A DNA stretch of 64,000 bases from assembly GCA_050084515.1 (NCBI GenBank), contig CM114274.1:7006001-7070000 (forward strand). The letters run 5' to 3'. Origin of the DNA: Blasia pusilla. Lineage: Eukaryota; Marchantiophyta; Marchantiopsida; Blasiales. This document shows, one piece after another, positions 1-12,261 of the stretch. Below the pieces are notes generated by a model. It had not been told where the DNA came from. It saw only the letters and a list, made by a program, of their open reading frames with translations, and did no database searches. The position numbers and the translations under genes are program-made. Position 1 is the stretch's first letter. Every line of letters begins with the position of its first letter.

Positions 1-2854
1 CCTCGTGACTCTGAATGGTTTTAGCTTGCTTTGTATGTGGAGCTTCTGTGGGGTATGCTGATACTTTCTGTTGCCCTCCATAGGTTCACTTTTTGTCATC
101 TCTAGCACCTCGTGTGGTTGTAGTAAACCCCTGTACAGGAGTTGTGGGTAGCTGTCTAGTCTAACTTTATTAAGCTTAGCCATTCGTAGTATTGCACGCT
201 CTTGCTGTACATACGAAACGTGAGCGTGATTAGTGGATCTCACCTCAGTGATTTGACGGGTCCCATCTTCGCACTGAACTTCTTGTTTGTCCTGTCAGCT
301 TGGTGTAGGCGACACAGTGGACAGGGACACTCCAGCAGAAGTAACTTTGAAAGACTGCTCCGCCAAGAGTGTGGCATGCGGTTGGTGGCACACTCTTGCC
401 TTGGTGAAAGAGGAGAAGCCCTAGGAATGGTACCTGCCTGCAGAACGAGTTCTCTCACCACGAGAGTCTATGTAATATAATATGTCCATCCCGTGTACAG
501 ACGACTACTGTGGCTGGAAGCTTGGACTCATTATCCTCCCCTCCTTCCAAGGAAGCATGACTTCCGCTCTGGATCCTGCGACATCAAACAGAATTCATCA
601 GTCAGGTCCTGTCAGGAAGTAAGGTCGAAAAAAAAAGTTACAAGTTCGAGTAGATTAAGGACGCTAACATCCTGTGCAAAATTGAGAATTAACGGGCCCC
701 TTCGGATCCATTTTGCAAATCCGGCAGGGTTGGTGTCGGGATCAAATCAACGTAGAGAGATACACCGAAGATTGAACGTCTAAATGTATGCCCGTCTTGT
801 GTTCGCCTATCGGACATGCTATCCTCCTCGCGAACCAACTGCCTGGATAAATGAGTTAGAACAATCGGATCCGGACTCGGGCTAGTCCGTGTTCCATACT
901 ATAAATCGAAAGTTGGGAACTCCGGTTCTTAAATAGAATTATTAATGATATGCAAATCATGTCGGCTGTGATGTGAATTTAAAAAATGAAAATCATCACT
1001 GAAATTGGATTTAGAATTATTATATCCTGAACGATATCAACTCCAGGAGTACACCATGGGAATTCGAGCACCCGCGGCCCTTCAGCTGGGCAGTAACGTG
1101 AAGCTTTCAGGCAAGCTCGAAGAAATGATCCAATCGGGGCCGGTGGAAATCCGCGTGAATTCATCCAGCAAGTGCCAATATTTTTGCGCACCACGAAGCT
1201 CCGGATGACCGTTGGAGATTAGCAAATTCTTAACCGACTTGTACGCACTGAAGAAACAAAGTTGTGTAGTCGTTCGCAGTAGTAATTATGAATGACATAC
1301 AGGCACTCATTCGCGGGATCTGTGCCCTGGAAAACATGTGCTCTCAGTGGTTGACGGGATAGCGTTTCCTCAGCCAAAATTATTCGAGTTGATAGAAAAC
1401 CTCACGGACAATTACCCTAATTTTGATTCTAATCAAAATTTTTCCATACGATAACGACAGAAAGCGATTGGAATTCTCTCTCGGCTGGACATGCACACCA
1501 TGTAGACAGAGTAGAAACTACACTAAGCGTAGATGGAGTCGTATGCCTATGCTTCACAGCAATTAAGCACCTGATCTAATAACAAATACATAAAATCCTG
1601 AGAGAACACTTTGTAAAATTGGGTCGTTACCCAAGTATTCGCAGCATCCGTGTTCATCATTTCTTTTCCACTTAAAACCTGTGACAAAACCTTAAAATTT
1701 CAAGAATCATTTCTCTTAGACTGAAAACACGTTCACGAAAATGCAATAACATGTGCTTGACGCAAAGTGGTAGCATTCTAAATATTCCGGTTAAGTATCT
1801 CAAGAATTTTCCTGAAAAAAAATTGCTTGTTGAAAACATGAGAGTTGCGAAGAAATAGAACGCTCGCTCCGTGAGGCCTCAAACCTCCGGATCTCTAATG
1901 TCATCTCGACATTCTCGGTTGCGCGCGTGTTGGATTGCAGCGTCACCAACAGCTGTTTGCTACCTAAAGCTAAATCGCATATTATTCGATTACGGACTTC
2001 CTGGACACTCGTCGCCTCTGAAGTTCCAGTTTTGATTTGACGCGAGTTTCCAAATCAGTACTTATATGCAGTACAGCACCAATCTTCATGGTGCCCCTTC
2101 CCATTGGACTCACTTAAAAAGCACATATTCAGTATAATTTCACGAGAGTTTTCCGCTTGAAGTTTCCCTATCGTAGTTTATGAAATTCAAGTCGCTGGAG
2201 AACAGTGTCCAATTGGGTGCTCTGATCCAAGCCTCTGCTGTTCAGCGTACTGTCATCGACCAAGGATCAGTCATGAACGATAGAGTGAAGTAGAATCGAC
2301 GCCTCACCCGTTTCATCCGGGTCTGCACCAGCCAAGCATCCCTATCATCAGTGATAATTCATGCTTTTAATCATAGAGAGAACCTTCTTGCACATACATT
2401 CTCCAAGACTTGCATTGCTGACGGTACATTGATTTGCCTTAGAGGCTATGACATCTGGAGCCTAAAGAAACATCTTTTTAAAATAAGGGCCCTAAAAACG
2501 TCAGGCTTCCCTTGTTGCTATATCGTTTCACATAATCTAAGTTAAAACAACAACCTCCATTTACTCTTTTCCTCTTCGCGGCAGGGTAAACCTGTCGTCT
2601 TAAAGTTGTCCCTTCAAGACTCGAGACGGGACACGTTTGGAAGCCCAGTGTGATTCTTGAATATGATGTAACTCGAGGAAACGTTCATATACAACTCTAT
2701 AAAAAGCGGGTGATGGAAAACCATCGGGGAGAACAAAAGAAGGGCACTCAAAGAGTCGAGTACTCCCGATGAGAAAGGGGGACACAAAGCTTATCTTGGT
2801 ACTAAAAGTTTCACCTATAAGTCTCACTGAGTGCGTTGAAACGGTACCAGAAAT
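1..2854. other. Intergenic region without a convincing gene
   Basis: I see no long open frame, no recognisable domain and no RNA gene here. The composition is mixed, with no strong AT or GC bias. The only item worth naming is one short open frame at 1056-1208, listed separately. The stretch at about 2600-2830 has a weak resemblance to the 3' end of the LINE-like element seen at 43.3 kb (a run like 'ctcaaagagtcgag'), but this is too diverged to call. Confidence 0.5.
1056..1208 (+). CDS. Possible small ORF of 50 residues, unknown
   Basis: The start codon lies in a favourable context (ACACCATGGGA) and the frame runs 50 codons to TGA. The peptide is mildly charged (KLSGKLEEMIQSGPVEIRV) and contains two Cys near the end. 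I recognise no family. It could be one exon of a larger gene, a conserved small ORF or chance. No neighbour supports it. Confidence 0.18.
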   Translation: MGIRAPAALQLGSNVKLSGKLEEMIQSGPVEIRVNSSSKCQYFCAPRSSG

Positions 2855-3914
2855 CTACGCACCGGAAATGTTTAAGCCTATGTCTAAATCTAGACTGGTA
2901 ACAGAACAGCCTACAATAGTGTCAATGCAAGACGCCACAATATCAGTTCGATAATATTTCAAAATTTTACCGGTACGAAAGTTCTGTGGGCTGCTGCCAT
3001 CAATCGCCCCCTTCACGGATTGTGCTGATTGAGCAATTATGGCTCCCATGGACTGCAATATACTTTTCTCCTCGCCATTTTCTGCGAAATGAAGGGGAGC
3101 TGAAAAACATGTCAGAGTTATATGCGGTAACCATGAATCTAGCTCAACATAGAATCCTAGACTACGAAATTATAATACTCACGTGGATAACTCACCAGCA
3201 TGCGTCCCATGTAAATTACTGATAACAGCCTCTTTTACAGATTGTGCAGAGTGAGTGATGATGAGTCCCACCGACTGCATCATGGACTTTTCCACCCCAT
3301 TCTCTGAATCGCGCATAGAGAGTTAATCATGAGAGACAGCAAACTTAAAGACTAATCAACTATCATCTGTACGTCTAGTTAAAATATCATCCTTGTCAAC
3401 GGAGGACTCACGCCTCGTACTCATGTCATTTCAAGCCTCAACTGATCGTTTCCCTACCGCAAGATATGAGTGGTATCCAATTCACCGATTTCTGTATGAC
3501 GAGGTGCGCGCACGACTTCCATTCATTGCGAGTAGCACCAAGTATACACGATCATTGTAGTTGTGGCTAGATGAATCGATACCTGGACAGCGAATTTTAA
3601 CAAAATTTAAACCGCTTACCATCGATTGTGGAATCTGAACTGGTCCGCGAAACAATCGCCTTCACAGAGTAAGCCGATTCCGAGATGATCTCCGAGACTG
3701 ACTGGATCAAACTCTTCTCCTCTCGAGCACTCGTACTCAGATCTTCGCCCGGCGTTGCTTCTTGCTCTAACGGTACAGTAGTTTCCATCGTTGGTTCTCC
3801 ATTAATTTTAGACACAGCTCGTTGGGCTTGGGTTTGCCCTCCTTCCGTAGCATGTTCGTCTTGATCTTCGTCTGAGTTTTGTACGCAGGTGGTCGAAGGC
3901 TCAGAGGAAGCCAT
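2855..3914 (-). CDS. Four-exon gene with repeated exon module, unknown function
   Basis: Exons on the minus strand: 3914-3620, 3303-3196, 3081-2971 and 2910-2855. The ATG has a strong context (CCACCATGGCT). All internal introns are phase 1 with GT-AG ends (GTAAGC, GTGAGT, GTAAAA donors). The model gives about 190 residues. The N terminus is acidic and rich in Ser, Thr, Glu and Gln (SDEDQDEHATEGG), probably disordered. The end of exon 1 and exons 2 and 3 each encode a related module: EEKSLIQSVSEIISES, VEKSMMQSVGLIITHS and EEKSILQSMGAIIAQS, followed by A-x-SVK. Exons 2 and 3 are 108 and 111 bp and symmetric, so they look like an exon duplication. The last exon is short, and its acceptor (ATTGTAG) is the weakest call. 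I recognise no domain; the module may form an amphipathic helix (inference). Confidence 0.6.
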
Positions 3915-5213
3915 GGTGGACTTGGATTGAGGCACGCTGGGTGGTCTTCTCGTAAGCTTCTCGAAAATCGCTCCTGTATATGATACACGATGCCTGGAAT
4001 AGTTCAAGATTACAAGAAAAACTAATCCTCGCATTCTCATGTTCACGAAGATCAGAACCGCAGCACATACAGATATACAAAGAATTGACGCACTAGCTCC
4101 AACTTACGACGATTAGTACGTTGAGCGAAAATTGTGAGCCTGTTCAGCGACCAAAACTTAAAACCACAACGTTCTTGAGGTCTTACCTACCAAGAAAAGC
4201 GCAATAGTTACTTACCACCAACTCGATCTCACGCAAACATCGCACGAGCCGTGATATTCTGTCAATTTCAATGATCAGATCGGGTAAACGTACATCAAGA
4301 AGACAACCGACATGACGAATCTCCAGTGAATAGCAACAACTACACAACATATCCAGCCAAAATTCTCACAAAGCTTTAGGTTTGAAACGACGGTCCACCT
4401 CAAAAAAAATCAGATACACACACTGTCCAAGTTCCACGACAGCGGCGATTAAATGCCGGTTTAAGCTTGTCTCTCCCGCGCTTCTTCTGAAAGTCCACGC
4501 GTCCGCCAATTCGTTAGATTTGCTAAATCTGCCGATTACTTCACGGCACGCCAATAACCCGAGTCGTACGCGGGTGCCACCAATTCGCTCCTGAACAGCT
4601 GCTTTCCATTTGTTCGTCACGCTGAAGGGCAGGAAGCTAGCTTTATATCGATAATATATCTATCCACATCACCTTCCGGAGAACTCTCGTCGCCCTCTCT
4701 TAAGTCTGGACAGTTTCAAGATCTCTCTCGATCGAGGCTGAAGGGTTTCCCTTCACTACATGGCGAATCGACCATGTCTATGGATCAGCCGTCACGATAT
4801 TTAGGCAGATGTCCGCGAGATCTACGCGCTCATAAGAATTTTGCCGTGACCTGAGTTCTTGCCGGAGAGGATTTCTCTACGCATACATTTAAAATGGCCT
4901 AGAAATTTTTTTAGCCGCTTACTTTTCGATTTCTACCCTTTCTCCACATCCCCATGAAGTAATTTGAAAGTAAAGGGTCGTGAAGAGTCGTGTGCGCTTT
5001 TCCATTGGACTGGTATGAAGGTAGATGGTAATTCGATATTAGGACGGCCTTGAAGGAGGGGTCTCCTATGCTTGACACATCTCTGAGCGGGCCCGGTATG
5101 TGGAGGAAGAAGTCAATATTTTTTAATTATTCATAAATAATTTTCTTGAAAAACTTCAGGGTGGTTAGTTTAAAAAAAGCTATCTTAGTTAGTAATTCTT
5201 AGTGAGATTTTGT
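3915..5213. other. Upstream region of the repeated-exon gene
   Basis: This should hold the promoter and 5' UTR of the minus-strand gene ending at 2855. An 84-codon minus-strand frame at 4366-4620 (basic, starting MTNKWKAAVQERIGG) overlaps an antisense frame of similar length, and neither resembles a known family. The most likely reading is 5' untranslated or upstream DNA. The sequence turns AT-rich from about 4890 onward. Confidence 0.35.
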
Positions 5214-5273
5214 AATAATTTCTCTACCCAAATATTCGTCAAATTTGACGAATATTTGGGTAGAGAAATTATT
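5214..5273. repeat. 60-bp perfect palindrome
   Basis: The 30-bp arm 5214-5243 is followed with no spacer by its exact reverse complement at 5244-5273. The arm begins AATAATTTCTCTACCC and ends at CGTCAAA. It lies in AT-rich intergenic DNA. It could extrude a cruciform, or give a fully paired hairpin RNA if transcribed. It may be the tip of a fold-back transposon, but I saw no longer arms or terminal motif. Confidence 0.9.
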
Positions 5274-8200
5274 TTAAAGAATTAGGAAATAAAAAATAAT
5301 TTTATTTGCAAAGTCAGGGACACAAAGTGACGTTTGCACAATGTGTCATGAATTCTTATTTTTTTAATGATTTCTTTTTTGCATTTTCTCTTAATCTTTT
5401 CTACTCTTTTATTTCCTGTCCAGATTGAAATTTCTTTTACGAGATTTAATATTTCTCACTTTTTAAGATAGGTGGAAGAATATTCAAATCGAAAATATAT
5501 AAAATATCCAATTATTTTCATTATTCTTGAGAACTTACTTGGTGCATCCCACCAACATCAAATAAATAAAAAAATAAAAATCTTCCGAGTAGCTTTAGAT
5601 AGTTTGAAAACATGTATCATACGAGAGACACCCCCTTCAGGAGACAATCTCATCTTTGCGTGGGAATTCGGGTAAAACCATATCTTTATTATGACATAAA
5701 CGTTGAATGTATAAGTAGGAGAGTCTTTTTTATTTTCTTCATACAAATTCCCTACTATAAGCAAAGTGGAGTTTTCTAGTTAGGAGGCTTGTACCCAACT
5801 TGTTCTTGAGATCATTTTCAATTTCAACAAAATTCTAATTATTCCTCATTTTAAAATTTCATCCTCTTGAGAGATTTTTAAATTTTATTTTTAATAGATA
5901 TTAAATGTGAAACACGTTATGCTATATTTTCTATGTACATATATGGCAATTTTTTTCTAGAAATCTTGAGATGGATCCAAGATTGGAGAGTGGATCCTCT
6001 AGAAATGTAATTTTGAGAGATAGGGAGCTCTAGAGGGATGGGTTTGAGGAATGGGGGGGGGGGGTGGGGGGGAGGGGGGCGCGAGCCATGGGGACAAGTT
6101 TGGAGGGGTGCGGGGCAAGACCAAGTGTGGGGCCTGACATGTGAGGAAAATTTACCACATTGACAGGTCCGTCACTAAAACTAACATAAATCCGCAGACA
6201 TGAACTTAATTCGCAGCGAGAAGAGAGAATATATCATACCCAACATCTATATGGTAAATGAAGGAAGTGGATTATACTACATGGGAAAATATCACTTCTA
6301 AAAGAGAAAAATACACATATTAACCACTAACAAGATTTTTCCCGTGCGATGCATTAAGCCGGATTGATGGAAATCAATATACTTCATAAAATTTTTTTTG
6401 AAATTTTTATATCATACACATGTTGAAATTATAAAGTTTAAAAATAAATAGTAAAGATAAATTTTTGCTTAAATATAAGAATAATCATGAGATTGTAATT
6501 TTGATTTTTAAAAATCCTTAAATTTTCCCTTATTAATTAAAAAAAACCAGCTAACCTTATTTTTCCAACCCCCATCTCTCGATTAGTTTAAAGAAAACCA
6601 CTCATTATCCAAATCTTTATCAAAATATTCTTTAGAAATCCTTCAGAATTAAAGCTTAGTTTAAAAGAAAAAATTTCTCATTTTTAAAGAACAATAAAAG
6701 TACACTATTCTACTTTTAATTTATTTTTAAAAAATACTGTATAATTTTCTTTGTAAAGTTAACTTGAAATTAATTTTTTAAATTTTTTGAATAAATTTAT
6801 TAATAATAAAATGAAAAAGACTCAAAATCTTTTCATGAAAAGTTTAATTTTATTTTAAATTTAGTTTAAGAAAAAATAAATAATTATTAAAATATATTTT
6901 CTATTCAATTTTGAATTAATATAAAAAATAAAAAACTTCACACGTAAACTTCATTTAGAGCCAAAGATTATGGCTTCATATAAAAAAAATTAAACAGAAA
7001 TCGAAAGGTTTCACATGTGCCTTCTTGGTAGCCTATGAATGAGGGCCTAATTCCTTTAATAGAATGAATAAGAAAACACACTATAAAATATTCACCTCAG
7101 GGCATATTAATGATTAAGAAAATATCCTTGAATAATTTCACCTCATCGCTCTTACATTGCCACATGTTAGTGGACTACTTTTTTTTTCTTTTTAATTAAT
7201 GCACGTGGCATGCCATTTTTACATAGTTAAATCCTAGTATCATGCTCGTATGATACTAGTGAAAAATGATGAAAAAACTAATGAAAAAACCTTTAGTTCT
7301 TCTTATTACCATTTAGTTAAATATTCTTATACAGGCGTGGACATAAAAAGACTTAAAAAACCAATACTAGAGGTTCCAAACCTAAACCTAAAGTATACCT
7401 AAACCTAAATTTTATTGGCAAAAATAAAATTCACATGATAGTACTAGTTTTTGTGAAATTTTAGGATTTTTTACATTATTAAGGACATCTATTTTACCAT
7501 GGACTATTCAATTGGGAGACTTGTTAACCATCATGAATATGGGCAAATGCTAATAGTAAGGGGGCCACTGAAAATTGTATTGGATAAAAAGAGGCTAGTT
7601 TTGAGTTTTGTAAATAACATATGCTAGTAGTAAAAGGCCTACTCAAAATTCTATTTGAAATACATAATGAAGCTAATTTTGAGTTTCGTGAATAATCATT
7701 CAATCATTCCATGCACACCTATTACAGAGTAAATCCAAGTTCATTATATATGTGAACATATATTAAATTCCGTCATTTGCTAAAATAGATTCACAAAGCG
7801 AGTTCACAATATACATATTAGGAGCATCTTCCACATTATAAGCTGTGTTTAGAATTTTGAATGCACCAGCAAAAGGTTTTACGTTAAATCGCGCTCTTTT
7901 ATGGCTCAACTCCATGAAATTTTAAAGACGTAAAGGGAGAAATCTTGGAAGTATCATATTTTTAACACAATATCTAAAATCACCAATATTCTTCGTTTAA
8001 ACACATGATTTTATTATCTCTAGAAGTCATCGTTTCTTTGAAAAGTAGGAAATTACAAACGCATTCCAAATCTGTACAACTGTTTCCTGCCACGGATCGT
8101 CAAATAACTGGGAAGCTCAATCATCCGTGCGAACTATACAGCATTTGTAGCAAACGTGGAAACGAGAAGGCAGAATCCAGTGCTCGTAAATCATTTATGT

Positions 8201-8516
8201 AATTATATTCGAAAGTGCACATTCATGCGTGAGCGTATAATATTAGGTCATAATCGCACTTCAAGAATTCACGACGAATTAGAGCGAAAATAGCTGAGTG
8301 CTAAATCCGTGATTTAGGCAGCCGACGTGGTGTTTGTGGCGAGAGATGTCACCGTTCCTCGGACTCGCGAACGATAGGGAGCTAGTTCCCGAGCTCTAAT
8401 CGTATAGCGAGCAGTCGATTTGGAGAGACTTCAGTTTAGGAAAAGCGTACAGTTTAGCGTTGGATCGTCGGGGAACGGACACTTGAATTCACTGATTTAT
8501 TCTTTGATGGATTGAT
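5274..8516. other. AT-rich intergenic DNA
   Basis: Long A and T runs, no open frame with protein-like composition, and no recognisable element. It includes the G-run listed separately. The block at 6380-7000 is especially AT-rich. Short frames at 5472-5764 and 8005-8202 look like chance. Confidence 0.5.
6053..6079 (+). repeat. G-run with G-quadruplex potential
   Basis: Twelve G, one T, seven G, one A and six G in a row, all on the plus strand, inside otherwise AT-rich DNA. Runs of this kind can fold as a G-quadruplex on the G-rich strand. They are also prone to assembly and polymerase length error, so the exact count may not be reliable. Confidence 0.8.
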
Positions 8517-10225
8517 TCACGGGACGCGCTCCGCTTCGACGACGTGAGCCTTGTAAGGATTCTCATTGCGGCCACTCTCGATTTCCATGTCTCTATTGCC
8601 GTGCTTTTGGCTGTTTCCTGCGAGAAGCGGTTCCTGCCATTCCCTACGCTCTCTTTCGTCATGAAGACGCTCCTCGGCGCCGCCCAGCAACTTCTCAGCG
8701 CGCCCGTTAGTCTCGTCGACTTGCTGAAGCTGAATCACTCGCACGGAATTCACTACGGCGCCGACGAGGAGCGTCGCAGTCCCGGCAACCGCTAGGGATG
8801 CAGCCAGATGCTGCACGGCAAACAACACTCCGTTAGAATTGTGGTGGAAAACAAGCATGTAAGATGGAGTACGGGGCCGAAGCCGCACATGAATTCCATA
8901 CATGTTTCGCCCTCCTTCCTCATATTTCGCTCTCTTGACCATCGCGCCTACGACAGTCAACGCTGCGCTCTATCTGAAGTGCGACGAATTTAGTAGATAG
9001 TAAGTAAGAGGCCGCTGCAGCATAATTTACGTCGTCACACTTTCACACCTTTAGGCGCTGTCGTACTTTTCATTAGACAATATCTAGAAATGAATGTGCT
9101 CGCTCAAGAATTTTGTACATAGCCTTTTGCAGAATCGATCGTGTAAGAATATCAAGTTCATCACAATGTATTACCCAGGATTCCCTCTGTGCGACAACCG
9201 GCCACCTCATGCGATTCACAATCCCAGCAATCAGAAGAATGGTGCTGCCAATTACGAACGGAATTGTAACTCCTTTCTGCATCGCTTGAACCTGCAGATC
9301 AGCACTTGCATACGCTTGAAAAGCATTGTGGATCGAACCAAGCAGCCATAGTGCAGGCGCGGCTATGAACATATTAAACGCATGCGAACGCACCGCCATG
9401 TAATTCGCATGTTGGTGGACGTCGCCGTGTGCAAGCTGCAGGTTGACATCAGCTCAGTTAGAGGTAGTCGCAGCAATGAAAGCCATCTGCGCATCAAGAG
9501 AGCAAAAACGCACTGTCCTTATCTAATCCCTGTGACTCAATACGAAGAGTTCAGTACAGTTATGATCTAATCCTGTCGACGAATCACCATATGCCAAACA
9601 AGTGCTACACCACGTGCGGAACAGATCGATTGACGACTCTGAGTTTGAACTTCCACTGGTATCGCACAGAATTGTCAGGGTGAACTGCGATGTCTGGAGC
9701 TTATGAGTTAACGATTCAACTCGATGTCTGTTCTCTTCCACTGGCCGCGTACATGTGCTCCCGCGCCACCACGTAAATCGCTACTACCGTTTTAAGTAAA
9801 GGCTCGTGAGGAAAGTTGAAACTGAAAAAGTCCATCCAGTTTTAAATTGAGGTTTTAGAGGAACGAACCCTCACCAGTAAGACACATGCGATGAAGTACA
9901 CAATTACGCCGATGCTGTGAACCAGGGGCACTGCAATTTCGATCAGCGCCAATTGGGGGTCCAAGGTCACAAGACACAGTCTAAAATCGAAACCCGCGAG
10001 CTGCGCGAACAGATCGTGGATATTGCAAATGAGAATGACGGCGAGAGCGACTAGGATCAACCACAATCCCGCGGTTAGGTTGTAGCCGGGTAAAAGCAGA
10101 GCGCATCCTGCCGTGAGCAGCAAAGCAGCGACGAGGTATCCGAAAGCATTGGCGTCCTCCCACGCGACTTTCGTCGACCTCGGCCCATACAGGCGTGTGG
10201 CCCGCACAGACGCTAATTTCACCAT
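8517..10225 (-). CDS. Plant multi-pass membrane protein, function unknown
   Basis: Exons on the minus strand: 10225-9875, 9435-9199 and 8810-8517. All junctions are phase 0 and the model gives 293 residues. The start is the Met of MVKLASVRATRLYGPR; an upstream in-frame Met is encoded by a simple GCTC repeat and is less likely. Hydrophobic segments lie at roughly residues 30-50, 55-75, 90-117 (exon 1), 130-155 and 170-190 (exon 2), and 197-225 (exon 3), so about six membrane spans. Conserved-looking features are CNIHDLFAQLAG in exon 1, GSIHN in exon 2 and a basic/acidic cytosolic tail with AEKLLGGAEERL. The gene resembles an uncharacterised plant transmembrane family (from memory, not searched). 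The exon 2 donor is uncertain: CCG|GTTGTC fits phase, but ATGAG|GTGGCC seven bases earlier is an alternative. Confidence 0.72.
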
Positions 10226-10245
10226 AACTACTGACTGCGATGTGC

Positions 10246-10266
10246 GCTCGCTCGCTCGCTCGCTCG
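10246..10266. repeat. Simple GCTC tetranucleotide repeat
   Basis: About five copies of GCTC lie just upstream of the membrane-protein start codon. On the minus strand this reads GAGC and would encode SERASER in an upstream frame. It is most likely in the 5' UTR. Confidence 0.8.
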
Positions 10267-11089
10267 CACGCAAAGGGAAACGTTCTATTCAGGACTTTCG
10301 CGTCTCGACAGCCTTCCGTTCTATCGCGCTGAACTCCTCTTCCACCGCTGCCGAGATATCGTCAACCAGTACATTATATGAACCCGCCCGCTTCAAATTT
10401 TCCTCTCCAGCTCCAGCGCGATCGATCCTCGACGTCGACGACAGGCGCGGGAGCCTTTTCATTCTTGGACGCTCGCCACGCGCCGGTAGCATGTATGGAT
10501 TACTGCTGGCAGGATCATCGCTAGAGCTCTCCCCATTACAGCCGCACCATTCCGCTCTCCACAGCTGTTGGCGCACGGAAGTCTACCTCAGACACATGGC
10601 AATGCGCATGCTCCCCACACTGTACTCGATCTCTCGATCCACCCCCACGAGTCACCTTCCGCGAGGACCTCTCGCTTCGCTTCGAAGAATCTCAAATTGT
10701 TCTCGCTCGCTCATCGTCGCGCGCAGTCTTCGCTACAAATGCGCGTCCTTATGTAATTCCCCAGCGGCGTCTCTGCTGCTGATACTCCCCAATTCTTCAA
10801 CGCGACCGACGCCGCCAGACACACGCTGTTCCCGGTATATTCTTCGAGGGACACGTCATCACAGCCCGAGATAATCGGACTCTGCGACTGTATAAAGCGA
10901 GGAGTTTTGGGTCCGTAGAAAAATCCGTTGGGTATGAGGCTCGCGAAATCCCGTTCTCTCTCGGGCTTTGATCTATGAGACGAGAGTATTTTATTTTATT
11001 TTACTCGTGGAGAGAGAAATCATCCATCCGGAATGGAAGACCACTCACAGGTCTCTTCTTATGGGCGAGGATGTCGTCCATAACCTATC
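10267..11089. other. GC-rich upstream region of the membrane-protein gene
   Basis: This should contain the promoter and 5' UTR. A 253-codon plus-strand frame (10113-10874) exists, but it has the Ser/Arg/Pro-rich, low-information composition expected antisense to GC-rich DNA. A 95-codon minus-strand frame (10289-10576) ends in a more protein-like charged stretch (VEEEFSAIERKAVETRKS). It could be a leader ORF or a separate small gene; I cannot decide. Confidence 0.35.
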
Positions 11090-12240
11090 CTTGAACTCAT
11101 CGAATTCTTGTTTTAAATAATATCCTCGTCAAGCCTAGTAAGCTAATTCAATATCTTCGCAATTGGTTAAAAACCCTTCACACACATTTGGTAATAGTTA
11201 GTCAATCCCATGAAAGATCGAACTAGGAATAGGTGCTATGGCTTCCACCTTTGTTTGCTAAATTCCAATACCCCTAGGTAAATGGTGTGTTCAACGTACT
11301 CAATTAGGTCGTGAAAGAATCTACACTTGCTTGGATGTCACTACATCCCTATATAATTATAATCGTCGGAACACCTCCTCAAGATGTCTCTCATGCTCTT
11401 TAATCAACCGTTGCACAGAATACATCAATGTAATCGATGTGATATCTCACAACCAAAATCCTATTCAGAACTCGTTGAAAATTGGCTAGGGCGTTCTTCA
11501 ACCCAAATGGTAAGAACTGCCACAGATACAAACAATTATTCCCAAAAGGATCTACCTCCAAAATATTGTCTTCTCCATGTCCTCCATTGGATGGGCAACT
11601 GATGATAGCATAACGATTGGCCTTCATATGGTGATCGATAGAACGGTAATCCCCACACATCTGCCTATCGGTCCACTAGCCAATCGTATTCTTCTTCACC
11701 GACATAATTATGGCAGATGCATATCCTCCAAGTGATCTCTTCACCAGTCCAATATCAACCACGTCTCGATTCTTATTTTGAATCAAGGCTCGCTCCATGG
11801 TAGAATAGATGTTGGGTCGTACGAAGATAGGCGTATCACTATCCTACTCGATCCAAAACTTGGACCCTTCGGAGGAGGATGGTGGTTGCTAACTAGCAAC
11901 CTCTGGAGTAGCAACAACCTGCTCTCCCAACTCAGACACCAACTCTCTTGGCACTCCACTATGTCCTACATAAAAAAATGAACTCCCATCTTCTCTACTG
12001 TTGTGACATGTCCCATAAAACCATGGATGCCTCTCCATCACCATCGCATCATCCTTCCCAATGGAGGTTGCCCTACAAAGTGGATGCAATGTCATAGATG
12101 CCTCTCATGTCCGTCGTTGCTCATCCAAACCAAAAGTGAACACCCTATGGTGAGGATTGCTGCAATTGAGCGAATAACATAGACGAGAGCATCCACAAAC
12201 ACAAGTATACCCCCCCCCAACCACCTCTTATGGAAGGGAT
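11090..12240 (-). pseudogene. Copy F: reverse transcriptase fragment of the MTase-PHD Ty3/gypsy family
   Basis: Reading on the minus strand, translated pieces match the reverse transcriptase region of copies A and D: SDTPIF near 11850, then ASAI and a degraded KKN, then MCGDYRSIDHHMKANRYAI (about 11600-11660), then FLPFGLKNALANFQ (about 11470-11510). The catalytic region is mutated (Y-I-D-Y-I-D). Further remnants of the connection domain reach about 11150 (KGF near the equivalent of the primer-grip side). Several frameshifts and stops are present. F is oriented opposite to copy A and abuts it near 12250. Confidence 0.7.
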
Positions 12241-12261
12241 GATCTCTCTTATATGGTGAGT

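Noticed and set aside
10113-10874. A 253-codon plus-strand open frame
   Set aside because: It overlaps exon 1 of the minus-strand membrane-protein gene in antisense, and its Ser/Arg/Pro-rich, low-information composition is typical of chance frames in GC-rich DNA.
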